DNA of 42,653 bases. Source: Domibacillus indicus. GTDB lineage: Bacteria; Bacillota; Bacilli; Bacillales; Domibacillaceae. Location: NCBI RefSeq assembly GCF_023715895.1, contig NZ_JAMBOO010000034.1:1-42653 (forward strand), in the 5' to 3' direction. Position numbers and translations under genes: made by a program. How positions within the stretch are numbered: the stretch's first letter is position 1; each line of letters begins with the position of its first letter. The notes below the pieces were generated by a model. The model had not been told where the DNA came from. It saw nothing but the letters and a program-made list of their open reading frames with translations, and did not search any database. This document shows positions 24,042 to 34,762 of the stretch, in pieces.

Positions 24042-24340
24042 CTCCCACCCCTTAGATATAAAGGGAAATTTTTCTTTTTACTATACACCAAGTTACAATT
24101 TCATTTTACCTAATTTGTTTTTTTATTGAGCTACCCTAAAGGTTAATAACACTCCTTCACAATCCCTTCCTACTTTAAAAAAATATTCTTCATCCCTTAT
24201 GCTACAATCTGGCCCTTTACATAAAGAAAGGCCCTTTCCTTGTTACAGAAAAGCGCCCGATTGTTAAAGATCAAAGGCTGTTGTAGCTTGCTGCACTTAT
24301 TTAACTCTACCATTTTTTTATATTCTGCCCTTTTTCTGAG
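24042..24340. other. No gene seen
   Basis: AT-rich, with a small hairpin GGCCCTTT/AAAGGCC near 24212-24235. It may be decayed IS flank. Nothing coding recognised. Confidence 0.4.
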
Positions 24341-24484
24341 AAGAAACCACTCGCAATCGATTTTGATCAGACTTTATTCCAAAACGACATAAGAAAGTAT
24401 CGTGGGGTAGAAAAAAATCAACACCAAACGATGCTTAATTTTGCAGCCATGAATTTAAAAAGCTGGCATGTTGGATATAATTAG
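24341..24484 (+). pseudogene. IS1182-family transposase, C-terminal remnant
   Basis: The frame encodes KKPLAIDFDQTLFQNDIRKY, RGVEKNQHQTMLNFAAMNLK and stops at 24484. RG-EKN..AA-NLKK is the usual end of IS1182-type transposases. The rest of the element is gone. Confidence 0.6.
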
Positions 24485-24542
24485 ATAAAACAATCGATAT
24501 CCAATGGATACTAAGATGCTTTATTTTGACAAAATACACAAG

Positions 24543-24586
24543 AAAAAAGGTATTCAATTCAAAATCAATGAATTGAATACCTTTTT
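24543..24586. terminator. Strong bidirectional hairpin
   Basis: AAAAAGGTATTCAATTCA pairs perfectly with TGAATTGAATACCTTTTT. Probably the transcription stop at the end of the IS1182 remnant. Confidence 0.8.
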
Positions 24587-24597
24587 GTCTACAGTCT

Positions 24598-24629
24598 GAA
24601 AGAAGTCGGTGCGATGACTTCTTTTTTTT
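24598..24629. terminator. Hairpin at the end of the hydrolase gene
   Basis: AAGAAGTC pairs with GACTTCTT, then seven T on the plus strand. Confidence 0.6.
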
Positions 24630-24631
24630 AT

Positions 24632-25693
24632 TTACATTTTTTCACTAAAGAAAGTCGTCATCTTATCAACAGCTTGGTTTACATATTGAGGCACATCATA
24701 CATATCTACATGAGTTGCTCCCTCCACAATCACCAATTCTTTATCACTCGAAGCTGCTTTTTCATACGCACGTTCCGAATAATAACGTGATTCTGAAATA
24801 TCGCCAGTAATTAGCATTAACGGTTGTGTCAGCAACTTATCTATATTTGCGTACGGATCAAAGTTCATAAGGTATAAAGCACTTGTTGCCAACATTTTAT
24901 TCGGTGCATTTGGATGGAAAGCACGGTCTGTACGGTAGTAATCATATGCCTCTTTTGCAGTTGTTGGCATATCATCCGTAAGTTCATCTTCAGAATTTGG
25001 CACATAAGTACCATATACTGGTTCGCCACCGTTGGCCATTATTGTACGAGCATCACTTGCAGATTTCAAAGTAGCAAGTTGGTCTTCCGGATTTCCTTGT
25101 CCCTCATTCGGAAAACCATCCCGAAAAGCTGCTCCAAAATCGTAAGTACTTATCCCAGCGACCGCTTTAATTCGGTGGTCAAGTGTACTTGCGGCAATTG
25201 TGTAACCGCCACCAGCACAAATTCCAGTCGCACCAATTTTTTCCTTATCCACATATTTTAGTGTCGTTAAATAATCAACCGCCGCAAAAATATCGCCCAC
25301 ACGTTCTGTTGGGTTTTCCAAATAACGCGGCTCGCCTTCGCTTGCACCTTGATGACTCGCATCAAAAGCTAAAGTAACGAAGCCTTTTTCCGCCATGCGT
25401 TTTGCGTAAAGTCCTGCTGTTTGCTCCTTAACTCCACCACCCGGGTGCGTGAACACGATTGCTGGGTACTTTTGTTTTTTATCAAAATTTTCTGGATAAA
25501 ATACGTTCCCCGCCATATCCCATACACCATTTTTAAACGTAATAGTTTCCATAGTAACTTTATCATCTCCACTTTTTTTACCTGCTTTTTTACCTGAAGC
25601 CTCTGCACTTCCACCAGTCGGTCCCGCATTAAAGCCAGCTAGTAAAATTGCAAACAATATGGAAACGATCGCAAAAGCCTTAATTTTTCTCAT
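24632..25693 (-). CDS. Exported alpha/beta hydrolase with cysteine nucleophile
   Basis: A 353-residue protein. ATG 25693 follows AGGAGG at 7 nt; the frame runs upstream into a transporter fragment, which is not part of this gene. Residues 1-32 are a Sec signal peptide (AFAIVSILFAILLAGF, cut near AEA). The hydrolase core has HPGGG (oxyanion region), nucleophile elbow GATGICAGGG with C159, D298 (TGDIS) and H328 (GATHVDMYD). A Cys-Asp-His triad is known from dienelactone-hydrolase-like enzymes. Substrate unknown; neighbours suggest detoxification of reactive organics. It is preceded by SulP debris rather than a MerR promoter. Confidence 0.85.
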   Translation of the reverse strand: MRKIKAFAIVSILFAILLAGFNAGPTGGSAEASGKKAGKKSGDDKVTMETITFKNGVWDMAGNVFYPENFDKKQKYPAIVFTHPGGGVKEQTAGLYAKRMAEKGFVTLAFDASHQGASEGEPRYLENPTERVGDIFAAVDYLTTLKYVDKEKIGATGICAGGGYTIAASTLDHRIKAVAGISTYDFGAAFRDGFPNEGQGNPEDQLATLKSASDARTIMANGGEPVYGTYVPNSEDELTDDMPTTAKEAYDYYRTDRAFHPNAPNKMLATSALYLMNFDPYANIDKLLTQPLMLITGDISESRYYSERAYEKAASSDKELVIVEGATHVDMYDVPQYVNQAVDKMTTFFSEKM

Positions 25694-25762
25694 ATCAAAT
25701 CCTCCTTTTTTCAAATGCATTTTAATAGTCGGGTCACTTATCACTGATTTCGTTGACTTATG

Positions 25763-25985
25763 GTTTAATCCAATCAATTCTTTGTTGCTATTATGTTTAC
25801 CATTCGTCATACTGTCTGTTGCTAAAGCCGATAAAAGAGACTCAATTCTCCCTAGCATCGCAATCACACAAGCAGCAGGAAAAAGCATAACAATTGTCTC
25901 CCATGTGATATTAGGAAATTGAAAACTAAATAATTGACTTGGAATCGATCCGAAAATCGAACCTATTGCCGCTACCAAAAGTTAT
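25763..25985 (-). pseudogene. SulP-family anion transporter fragment
   Basis: The minus strand encodes VAAIGSIFGSIPSQLF, IVMLFPAACVIAMLGRIESL and LSALATDSMTNGKHNSNKEL, the well conserved SulP helix pair and NSN(R/K)EL motif. It is truncated at both ends and then runs into the hydrolase leader. Confidence 0.75.
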
Positions 25986-26189
25986 ATGAAATTGTAGATT
26001 TCTGTGCCCCTCCTGTCACATTGACTAATAATTCGCACTATTTTAAGTATTACTTTGCACATCCAACTTGTAAATTTTATTAAAAAATTACCTATCGACT
26101 AAAAAGATTATTAAAGTCTTCATTTTATAATCGAACAATCGTTATTTAACATGTAAATAATACACCACAAGGTAGATGCTTTTTTATAT

Positions 26190-26909
26190 TCAGCCCTTTT
26201 CACGCACAATAACTTCACTTACATCCACATAATCCGGTTGCTCAATCGCATACGCCATGGCATTAGCAATGACTTCCGGAGGAAGAGCCATTTTACGACC
26301 TTCCTTTAAGAAAGCAGCGCTGACTTCGTCGGTAATATCGTGTCCAAGCTCGGTTTCTGTAACACCTGGACTTATTGCCGTAACCTTTAATTTCCCGGCA
26401 ACTTCTTGTCTCAATCCTTCGGAAATAGCCATTACAGCAAATTTTGTTCCAGCGTACACAGCAGCCGTTGGTACTACGGTATGAGCAGCTGTAGAAGCAG
26501 TATTAATGATATGTCCGTAACCCTGTTCCTGCATTAAAGGTAATACGGCAGCAATGCCGTAGAGCACACCCTTAATATTTACATCAATCATTTTTTCCCA
26601 TTCGTCTACCTTTAATTTATCTAATGTGGACAATGGCATAATCCCTGCATTGTTAATCATAACATCCACTTTTCCATAAGTAGTTACTGCGTGTTTAACC
26701 AAGTTTTCTACATCGTTGCGCTTTGTTACATCAGTTACTTGATAAGTTGCTGTCCCGCCTTTGGAAGCAATAGAGGCTGCCAATTCTTCAAGATTTTCTT
26801 TTCTACGTGCTCCTAAAACCACTTTTGCACCTTTTTCAGCGAGAAGTGAAGCCGTCGCACGTCCAATTCCACTGCTTGCCCCAGTAATAATAATTACTTT
26901 ATCTTTCAC
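26190..26909 (-). CDS. Short-chain dehydrogenase/reductase (SDR), MerR-regulon copy 1
   Basis: A 239-residue classical SDR; GTG 26909 follows AAGGAG. TGASSGIG (cofactor), NNAG, and YAGTK (catalytic Tyr and Lys) with an upstream serine block (TASTAAH). The R-R pair after beta 2 (GARRKEN) suggests NADPH. Very similar to the SDR at 28965 (NVNIKGVLYGIAAVLP-like core in both). The leader carries a short reading frame MSNIQDKKEF, a relic of that paralogue's start. A MerR-type promoter lies at 27037-27067. Confidence 0.9.
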   Translation of the reverse strand: MKDKVIIITGASSGIGRATASLLAEKGAKVVLGARRKENLEELAASIASKGGTATYQVTDVTKRNDVENLVKHAVTTYGKVDVMINNAGIMPLSTLDKLKVDEWEKMIDVNIKGVLYGIAAVLPLMQEQGYGHIINTASTAAHTVVPTAAVYAGTKFAVMAISEGLRQEVAGKLKVTAISPGVTETELGHDITDEVSAAFLKEGRKMALPPEVIANAMAYAIEQPDYVDVSEVIVREKG

Positions 26910-27036
26910 CTTTAAAACTCCTTTTTATCTTGAATATTTGACATTTCTCTCGTTCCAGTTTTCATGTTTCCATTTTATTTACCTCCTTTTTTGTAAAGGT
27001 TTATTAATCCTTCATGTATTTAAATGGTGCAAGAAT

Positions 27037-27067
27037 AGGTTAATTCTTAGAGGCGACTCTAAAGCAA
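27037..27067 (-). promoter_or_regulatory. MerR-type promoter P1
   Basis: On the minus strand -35 TTGCTT, 19-bp spacer, -10 TAACCT. The spacer holds the dyad CTTTAGAGT / CCTCTAAG with one mismatch. Drives the SDR at 26190. Same design as P2, P3 and P4. Confidence 0.75.
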
Positions 27068-27506
27068 GTGTTTTTTTATTTTTTTCGGTAAAACACGATT
27101 TAGAAAGCTGTCTGTACGAGAGGTTTACCAAAAAGAAGCAACTCTTGCAGCTACTGTTCATCAATATTTTGATAACGTTAGGCAGGATAAAAAAATGAAA
27201 ATTATATCCTCATAAGATCTAATGAGGGAGCATGGTGTCCTCAAGCACATTTTATAATTATTCGAAGATGCGTTAGGCGCTTAATTGGACAAAAATCGTA
27301 TGAGCCACAAACGATTCGATTCATCCTCTACCATACTGCTTCTATTACTATCAATTAATTGAGGAATATCACCAGGAACTTGAGGAAGATTACGTTTTTA
27401 TTCCCCCGATCGTATAACTTAACGCTCAATCAAACTACTTACAAAATTTGATCCAGGTTGTCTCTCAACCTAACAGCACTCCTATTTACACGAACCATTT
27501 TTCGCA
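27068..27506. other. Decayed duplicate of the leader at 30932-31133
   Basis: Shared pieces with 30932-31133: AGAAAGCTGTCTGT, TTGCAGCT..CTGTTCATCAATATTT. It also holds broken coding-like DNA around 27330-27420 (QLIEEYHQELEEDYVFIPP) that I do not recognise. No intact gene. Confidence 0.45.
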
Positions 27507-27547
27507 TAAAAAAACTGTCCCAAAATCAATAAAAAATTGGGACAGTT
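27507..27547 (-). terminator. Terminator of the decayed SDR copy
   Basis: AACTGTCCCAA pairs with TTGGGACAGTT; T run on the minus strand. Duplicate of 31134-31171. Confidence 0.75.
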
Positions 27548-27661
27548 ACAATAAAAGTAATGAAATTCTTTAAAACCTTGAAATTACATAATTACGAGAA
27601 GAAAACCATGTCGGTGTCTCAATGACCAGTATACCGATTACCAACTCGATAACTCGTAATT

Positions 27662-28150
27662 TATGCATCCTCATATGCAAGAGAAGTTGATAAATCACGT
27701 TAAGCGTTAATCTGCTCTTGGAGATCTGCTACCTTCTGCTCAGCAATAGCTATTGAATCAGCTCCAGCGTACCGGTGGCTCCTCCTGGCTTGCGATCGTA
27801 ATCAACGCCTTAGCTAGTTTCGCCGGATCTCCACCCTGTTCGCTGTTCTGCTCCGCCCACCAAAGGAGATTTTGAGCGTTACGCTCGGCATAATCTTCAA
27901 TAGACGGCTCTGCATAAGTCAAAGATTCAGGTTCCAACAATTCAGTACGGAAGAATCCCGGTTCAACGATGGTAGTCTTAATACCAAAAGGCGCTACCTC
28001 GAAGCGTAGTGACTCTATTCAACCCTCAAGTGCGAATTTTGAAGTTACATAGGTCGAAGTGAACTCTGCCCCAACCAAACCACCTATTGATGAGTCGAGA
28101 TAATGTGACCCGAGCGATCCTTGCGCATCACAGGTAGCTAGATGACGCGT
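27662..28150 (-). pseudogene. Decayed duplicate of the large SDR
   Basis: Near-identical to 31285-31790 at first (..LQEQINA, AYEDA) but with an indel at the position of GADAI, a stop near 28020 and loss of the whole N-terminal half including the cofactor motif. Kept pieces: GDPAKLAKALITIASQEEPP and LEPESLTYAEPSIEDYAER. Confidence 0.8.
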
Positions 28151-28210
28151 TACATAAGTTAGTTTAAAGAACCACCCTTATACATAAAATTATTCGTTTA
28201 GACTATAATG

Positions 28211-28918
28211 TTACCAATCGATTCGTTTTCCATCTCTAAAGAACCCCCCATTAGGCCCATCAGGTCCAATAGTCGCTAACCAAAGAATAGATTCAGCTGC
28301 TTGCTTTGGGGTTCTTGGAGCAGATGGTCCACCCATATCTGTACTTACCCATCCCGGACAGACCGCGTTTATTTTGATATCTCCTTTGACTTCGGCACTT
28401 ACCAATTGTGTCAATCCATTCAAGGAAAGTTTAGACAATTTATAGGCACCTGCTCCTTGGACGGACATGTCTCTCATTGCCCCATATCCTGAAGATACAT
28501 TAATAATTCTCCCATAGCCTTGCTTTTCCATGAGCGGAATAAAGGAATGGATGACATGGTAAGCACCGAAGAAATTAGTTCTCATCGTTTTCTCTAGAAT
28601 GGAAGGGTCCATAGTCAATAACTTTTCATTCACATTCAAATACACACCAGCATTATTAATCAATACGTCTAATCTTCCATACCTCTCACTTACTGTAACC
28701 GCAGCTTGACGGATGCTTTCTTGATTGTCTACATCCAACATCACAAACGAAACATCCAGATCTGATTCCTTAAGTTTTTCCGCAGCTTCATGGCCCATCT
28801 TTGGATCCCGACTTGCCAAAACAACCTTAAATCCTTTTAGAGCCAATTGTTTAACCAGCTCATATCCAATCCCTCGATTCCCGCCGGTGACAAAAGCAAC
28901 TTGTTTATCCTGTGACAA
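28211..28918 (-). CDS. SDR family oxidoreductase (carbonyl-reductase-like)
   Basis: A 235-residue protein. TTG 28918 lies 6 nt after AAAGGAGG on the minus strand; the frame is open further but upstream ATGs have no site. TGGNRGIGYE cofactor loop, NNAGVYLN, catalytic serine in NVSSGYGAM and YKLSK, then CPGWVSTDMGG. The GGNRGIG form is typical of carbonyl reductases and of SDRs acting on quinones or ketones. It is the last gene of the operon with the SDR at 28965 and the aldo/keto reductase at 29856; its upstream neighbour ends 46 nt before this start. Confidence 0.88.
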   Translation of the reverse strand: MSQDKQVAFVTGGNRGIGYELVKQLALKGFKVVLASRDPKMGHEAAEKLKESDLDVSFVMLDVDNQESIRQAAVTVSERYGRLDVLINNAGVYLNVNEKLLTMDPSILEKTMRTNFFGAYHVIHSFIPLMEKQGYGRIINVSSGYGAMRDMSVQGAGAYKLSKLSLNGLTQLVSAEVKGDIKINAVCPGWVSTDMGGPSAPRTPKQAAESILWLATIGPDGPNGGFFRDGKRIDW

Positions 28919-28964
28919 GTAAATCCTCCTTTTAGCATTGAGTCTTATCCATTGTTTCAATTCA

Positions 28965-29708
28965 TTAGAGTTCTTGAATGGTTGGACGAACAATCATCTC
29001 ATTAATCGCTACATCTGATGGTTGTTCAATGGCAAATGCAATGGTACGAGCAATGCTAGCAGGCTCGATTTGAACTTTTTTATTAGCTTCAACGGATGCA
29101 GATTTTAATTCTAAATCTGAAATGGCATCTAGTAATTCTGTATCAATAGTCCCTGGCGAGATAATGGTTGTACGAATATTGTTGCTAGCCTCTTCTATAC
29201 GAAGACCTTCTGTTATGGCTCGTACAGCAAACTTGGTACCACTATAAACTGAACTAGCAGGGAATACTAAGTGACCGGCTATTGAGGAAACATTTATGAT
29301 ATGCCCTTCTTTTCTTTCTCTCATGAACGGAAGAACAGCAGCAATACCATAAAGTACACCCTTGATGTTAACATCAATCATCTTATCCCATTCATTGATT
29401 TTTTTCTGATGAACTGGTGATAATGGCATTACTCCCGCATTATTAACCATTATATCAATTTTTCCGTACTCTTTAAGAGCATAATCAGCTAACTCTTCCA
29501 CTTGTTCGTGTGAGGCAACATCGGTCACTTTGTAAATGGCTTGCCCGCCTTTATGTTGAATCTCTTCTTGTAACTTCTTTAATCGCTCTTCGCGTCGAGC
29601 AGCTAGCACTAGCTTCGCACCTTTAGATGCAAGTTCTTTTGCAGTAGCTTCACCAATTCCACTAGAGGCACCAGTAATAATGACAACTTTATCTTGAATA
29701 TTTGACAT
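28965..29708 (-). CDS. Short-chain dehydrogenase/reductase (SDR), MerR-regulon copy 2
   Basis: A 247-residue classical SDR; ATG 29708 follows AGAGGAT. TGASSGIGEAT, NNAGVMPLS, NVSSIAG with catalytic serine, YSGTK. Close paralogue of the SDR at 26190 (about the same length, shared MIDVNIKGVLYGIAAVLP-like core). It lies 147 nt downstream of the aldo/keto reductase with no terminator seen, hence probably co-transcribed from P2. Confidence 0.9.
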   Translation of the reverse strand: MSNIQDKVVIITGASSGIGEATAKELASKGAKLVLAARREERLKKLQEEIQHKGGQAIYKVTDVASHEQVEELADYALKEYGKIDIMVNNAGVMPLSPVHQKKINEWDKMIDVNIKGVLYGIAAVLPFMRERKEGHIINVSSIAGHLVFPASSVYSGTKFAVRAITEGLRIEEASNNIRTTIISPGTIDTELLDAISDLELKSASVEANKKVQIEPASIARTIAFAIEQPSDVAINEMIVRPTIQEL

Positions 29709-29855
29709 TCAAATAACATCCTCTCTTATAAAAAACTTGATAGAACAATCAACTTTCTATTTTTCTTAGATGAATGGAGGAAGGGAATTTCCTTTACCAA
29801 TCATCTTTTCAGGAGTAACTGGGTGTACTTTAGTAATTGTTAAGGACCATTGCTG

Positions 29856-31133
<1,278 letters not shown>

Positions 31134-31171
31134 AAAAAAACTGCCCCAGACAATAGAAAATTGGGACAGTT
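31134..31171 (-). terminator. Terminator of the large SDR
   Basis: AACTGCCCCA pairs with TTGGGACAGTT (one mismatch), T run on the minus strand. Confidence 0.75.
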
Positions 31172-31284
31172 ACAATAAAAGTAATGAAATCTTTTAAAAC
31201 CTTGAAATTACATAATTACGAGAAGAAAACCATGTCGGTGTCTCAATGACCAGTATACCGATTACCGACTCGATAATTAGTAAT

Positions 31285-32127
31285 TTATGCATCCTCATAT
31301 GCAAGAGAAGTTGATAAATCGCGGTAAGCGTTAATCTGCTCTTGGAGATCTGCTACCTTTTGCTCAGCAGCAGCTATTGCATCAGCCCCAGCGATCCAGC
31401 GTAATGGTGGTTCCTCCTGGCTTGCGATCGTAATCAACGCCTTAGCTAGTTTCGCCGGATCTCCACCCTGCTTGCCACTCATTGATTCCCATGCAGTGCG
31501 AGTTTTTTCTGTACGCTCGGCGTAATCATCAATCGACAACTCAGGCCAGATTCTTGACTCCGGCTCTAGCAACTCTGTACGGAAGAAGCCCGGCTCGACG
31601 ATGGTAGTCTTAATACCAAAAGGTTCTACCTCGAAGCGTATTGATTCCATCCAACCCTCAACTGCGAATTTTGAAGCTGCGTAGGCGGAAGTGAACTCTC
31701 CTCCAACCAAACCAGCTATTGATGAGATCGAGATAATGTGACCTGAACGAGCTTTGCGCATTACAGGCAGTACTGCACGAGTAACATTCATCGGACCAAT
31801 AAGGTTGGTGGCTAGTTGTTTCTCAATCTGAGCCGGGCTTAGTTCCTCAAAGTAACCCGCATAGAAGTTACCGGCATTATTAACCAGCACATCGATTGTT
31901 CCGAAGCGCTCTACTGCCGTCTTGACAGCCGCCGCAGCATCAGTTGAACTAGTAACGTCCAATTTAACAACTAGTAAATTTTCGTTTTCACCAATGACCT
32001 TAGCCACCTTTTCTGGATTTCTACCTGTTGCAACAACCTTATAGCCTGCTGCAAGAGCAGCTTTTGTAATATCAACACCCATACCGCGTCCGGCGCCTGT
32101 AATAAACCAAACTTTATTGTTTGTCAT
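31285..32127 (-). CDS. SDR family oxidoreductase (280 aa, extended C-terminus)
   Basis: ATG 32127 follows AGGAGGAAAC. TGAGRGMGVD cofactor motif, NNAGNFYAG, SISSIAGLVG (Ser) and YAASK. After the core comes a 60-residue extension (DYAERTEKTRTAWESMSGKQ .. AADLQEQ-like helix) seen in SDRs annotated as oxidoreductases of ketone or quinone stress clusters. Preceded by MerR-type promoter P3 and divided from merR by 170 bp; both are on the minus strand. A decayed copy lies at 27662-28150. Confidence 0.9.
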   Translation of the reverse strand: MTNNKVWFITGAGRGMGVDITKAALAAGYKVVATGRNPEKVAKVIGENENLLVVKLDVTSSTDAAAAVKTAVERFGTIDVLVNNAGNFYAGYFEELSPAQIEKQLATNLIGPMNVTRAVLPVMRKARSGHIISISSIAGLVGGEFTSAYAASKFAVEGWMESIRFEVEPFGIKTTIVEPGFFRTELLEPESRIWPELSIDDYAERTEKTRTAWESMSGKQGGDPAKLAKALITIASQEEPPLRWIAGADAIAAAEQKVADLQEQINAYRDLSTSLAYEDA

Positions 32128-32181
32128 AATGTTTCCTCCTGATTTTTCTGTAGTTTTTTCCCCTTCAATGGGAGTAAGAAT

Positions 32182-32212
32182 AGATTAATCCTTAAAGTCG
32201 ACTCTAAAGCAA
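32182..32212 (-). promoter_or_regulatory. MerR-type promoter P3
   Basis: -35 TTGCTT, 19-bp spacer, -10 TAATCT on the minus strand; dyad TAGAGTCGACTTTAAGG. Drives the large SDR. Confidence 0.78.
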
Positions 32213-32294
32213 GTTTTTTTTTCGAAAAAAAGATTTAGAAAGCTGTCGATTCGAGGTTTATCAAAAAGACGCAAATGAAAAAACAACTGGCTGC

Positions 32295-32669
32295 TTAATT
32301 TTCAGAGAAACAGTTTCCTAATTCATTTTCATAAAAATTTATTTTAGTATCCAGAAACTCTAAACTTTGACGAATCTTCTCGAATTCTTCCTCTACTTTT
32401 TTGCGATGATTTTTAAGTAGTGCTAACCTTTCTTCCATTGTTTCATCCCCCATATACCCCCACATGATAAATTGTTTCATGTCTTTTAGTGACATCCCCG
32501 ATTTTTTTAGGTGGAGCAAAGTTTCAACCCATAATTTGTCTTTATCCGAGTAAATTCTGTTATTATTATCGTCTCTTTCTATTTTTATTAATCCTTCTCT
32601 TTCATAAAACCTTAATGTATGTGCGCTTACCCCAACCATTTCAGAAAATTCTTTAATCGAATATGTCAA
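32295..32669 (-). CDS. MerR-family transcription regulator
   Basis: A 124-residue protein; TTG 32669 lies 9 nt after GGAGG. N-terminal winged helix (YSIKEFSEMVGVSAHTLRFY, EREGLI) and a C-terminal coiled coil (EERLALLKNHRKKVEEEFEK). Similar in layout to AdhR-type aldehyde regulators, but it has a single cysteine, C120 near the C-terminus (ELGNCFSEN), rather than the mid-protein cysteine used by AdhR. It should sit on the 19-bp spacer dyads P1-P4 and twist them into active promoters on sensing an electrophile. Its own promoter P4 has the same dyad, so autoregulation is likely. Confidence 0.9.
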   Translation of the reverse strand: MTYSIKEFSEMVGVSAHTLRFYEREGLIKIERDDNNNRIYSDKDKLWVETLLHLKKSGMSLKDMKQFIMWGYMGDETMEERLALLKNHRKKVEEEFEKIRQSLEFLDTKINFYENELGNCFSEN

Positions 32670-32738
32670 TATGAATCGCCTCCATTAAAATCTGATATGT
32701 CTATTTGTTCTTTCTTTTTTAATATGTGACACAATGAA

Positions 32739-32769
32739 AGAATAATGCTTAGAGTTCACTCTAAGGCAA
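32739..32769 (-). promoter_or_regulatory. MerR-type promoter P4 (merR autoregulation)
   Basis: -35 TTGCCT, 19-bp spacer, -10 TATTCT on the minus strand; near-perfect dyad CCTTAGAGTGAACTCTAAGC. It lies 70 nt before the merR TTG start. Confidence 0.8.
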
Positions 32770-32852
32770 GATTTTTTTTATTCCTCTGTATATGACGTTC
32801 TAACGATCTTTTTGATTTATTTCGTTAGAAAAATTTTAAAAAGGAGATATAT

Positions 32853-34578
32853 GTCAGTTCCGCTGTTAAAATGGTTCTCCCGGTATTTTGGTGAAGCCTT
32901 TTGCGGGGAATTATAGCAGTAAATCGATTCCCCAGGAGGCGAATGGTCATGAATGTTCAGCTGTTTGATTCGGAATGGACTTTTCTGCATACTGCTCAAA
33001 CGCCTGATTGTGTTCATCTATATGTTCAGCCAATTTCGTCCAATAATCCCTGCCCTTCTTGTCACAAAATTTCGAGGCGCATACACAGCCGTTATTGGCG
33101 TACTCTTCAGGATACGCCGATCCGGTCTATGGCTGTGGTTCTTCATGTCAAGGCCAGGAAGTTTTTCTGCGATTAGCCGGACTGCAGCCAAAGAATCTTT
33201 ACGGAAAGGCGGCCAGGCTGGTGGAATTCTTATTGCCGGCGTATAGAGAGGCTCGACGCTTTTTTAAAGCAGCTTGCTTTTTCGCTCAGCGCTGAAGCTG
33301 CCAGCCGCCTTTCCTGCCACTATGGTGTTCCTGTCAGTGCCGACACGTTTCTGGCGCTCGTCCGAAAGGAAGAGATTCTTCCAGCAGATACTCCAGCTGT
33401 CATTGGTATTGATGACTGGGCATTGAAAAAGGGGAGGCGGTACGGCAGTCTTATCTGCGATTTAACGAACCGAAAGCCGATTGATCTCTTGGAAAGCCGC
33501 ACGGTAGAAGAGGTAAAAAGCTGGCTAGTCCAGCATCCCTCGATTCAGGTTGTTTCCCGGGACGGATCGATGGAGTACGCAAAAGCCATTACAGGCCCTT
33601 CAGGTTACGGACCGATGGCATTTGTTTTCTAATCTTAGCCAAAAAATAGACCACTTATTAAAGCGCAAGTTTTCAAAAGCGATCTCCATACCCATTCCGC
33701 TTGAGAAAGAACCGCTGCTTCCTGCCGTTACAGAGAGAGAATGGACGGAAAGTGAGAAGAAAAAGTGGCAGCTGGCCCAGCAGGTACAGGCGCAGTATCA
33801 TAAAGGAGTGAGTATCTCTGTAATCGCCCGGACCTTTTCACTGGACCGTAAAAAAGTTCGAAAGTATATCCAATTAAAAGAACCAATCCGGCATGAGCGA
33901 AGGTCACATCACAGCGCAGATCCTTACCAGCCTATTATTCTGGAGCTGCTTAAACAGAATCTGGCCACTCCGGCTATTTTCGCCATTATTCAGAAGGAAG
34001 GCTATCAAAAATCACTCTCGTCACTAAGAGACTATATTTTTACCTTAAAGAAGAAAGGACAAGTTTCCCCTAGAAATAAGGTGGTGAAACTGTCTAGAAG
34101 CAGGCTGCATGCTTATCTCTGGTCTAAGCTCGCTTCTTCTCCCGAAGAAGAAACAGCTATTCAGATAGTAATGAAAAAGGACCCGGAGCTGGCGAAAATT
34201 AGATCGCTTCTAAGTCGTTTCCACAAACTGATGACAGACCGGGAAAGTTTGGCCATATTTGAGAAATGGATAGATGCGGCTTCACAAAGCGGTATCGATG
34301 AATTTCAGCAGTTTAGCCAGTATCTCCGTTCTGACTGGGCAGCTGTCAAAAATGCCTTTTTATATTCTTGGAGCAATGGCTTGGTTGAAGGCCATGTAAA
34401 TCGAATTAAGGTAATCAAGCGGCAGATGTATGGCCGTATGAGCTTTGACCTTCTTCGCCAGAAAGTTCTGTTTCAAACAAGTTGATTCTATTCTGAAAAA
34501 ATGACAGACAGAGTCTATACATACCTATGATAAGGTTCACCAAAATACCGGGAGAACCATTTTAACAGCGGAACTGAC
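32853..34578 (+). mobile_element. ISL3-family element, inactive
   Basis: A 1726-bp element. The ends are inverted repeats of about 46 bp: 32853 onward (GTCAGTTCCGCTG ... GGTATTTTGGTGAA) reappears inverted at 34533-34578 with one base missing. The inner part (GGTTCTCCCGGTATTTTGG) is the usual ISL3 tip; the repeat extends 20 bp outside it. No clear 8-bp target duplication. The transposase is broken. Confidence 0.88.
32943..34485 (+). pseudogene. ISL3 transposase, nonsense and frameshift mutated
   Basis: ATG 32943 follows CAGGAGG. Zinc-finger N-terminus (PCPSCHKISRRIHSRYWRTL), then FFCD-stop-PDCSQ: TAG at 33174-33176 probably replaces CAG. The frame continues (SLSAEAASRLSCHYGV, IGIDDWALKKG with the first D, VVSRDGSMEYAKA with the second D) to about 33600, where an indel moves it to the next frame (QVTDRWHLFSNLSQK ... 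SWSNGLVEGHVNRIKV with the E). Two lesions, so inactive. Confidence 0.9.
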
Positions 34579-34762
34579 AATTGTCCTTTTATCGCATTAC
34601 AGATCAGAAGACTCCTTTAAATTGCTTAGTAATTAGCAGGACATGAATGGCCGGTAATGGGAGAAAAATGACGTCAATCCTATTTTTATATAAATATATA
34701 TTTAAAGTTAGAGGTTAAATGGATTGAGTAGTTGCACTCTCTTTCCTAATTGGTTTTAATCA

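Noticed and set aside
25694-25978. A 448-residue fused transporter-hydrolase protein
   Set aside because: The ribosome site and signal peptide place the hydrolase start at 25693; the upstream part is a SulP fragment that happens to stay in frame.
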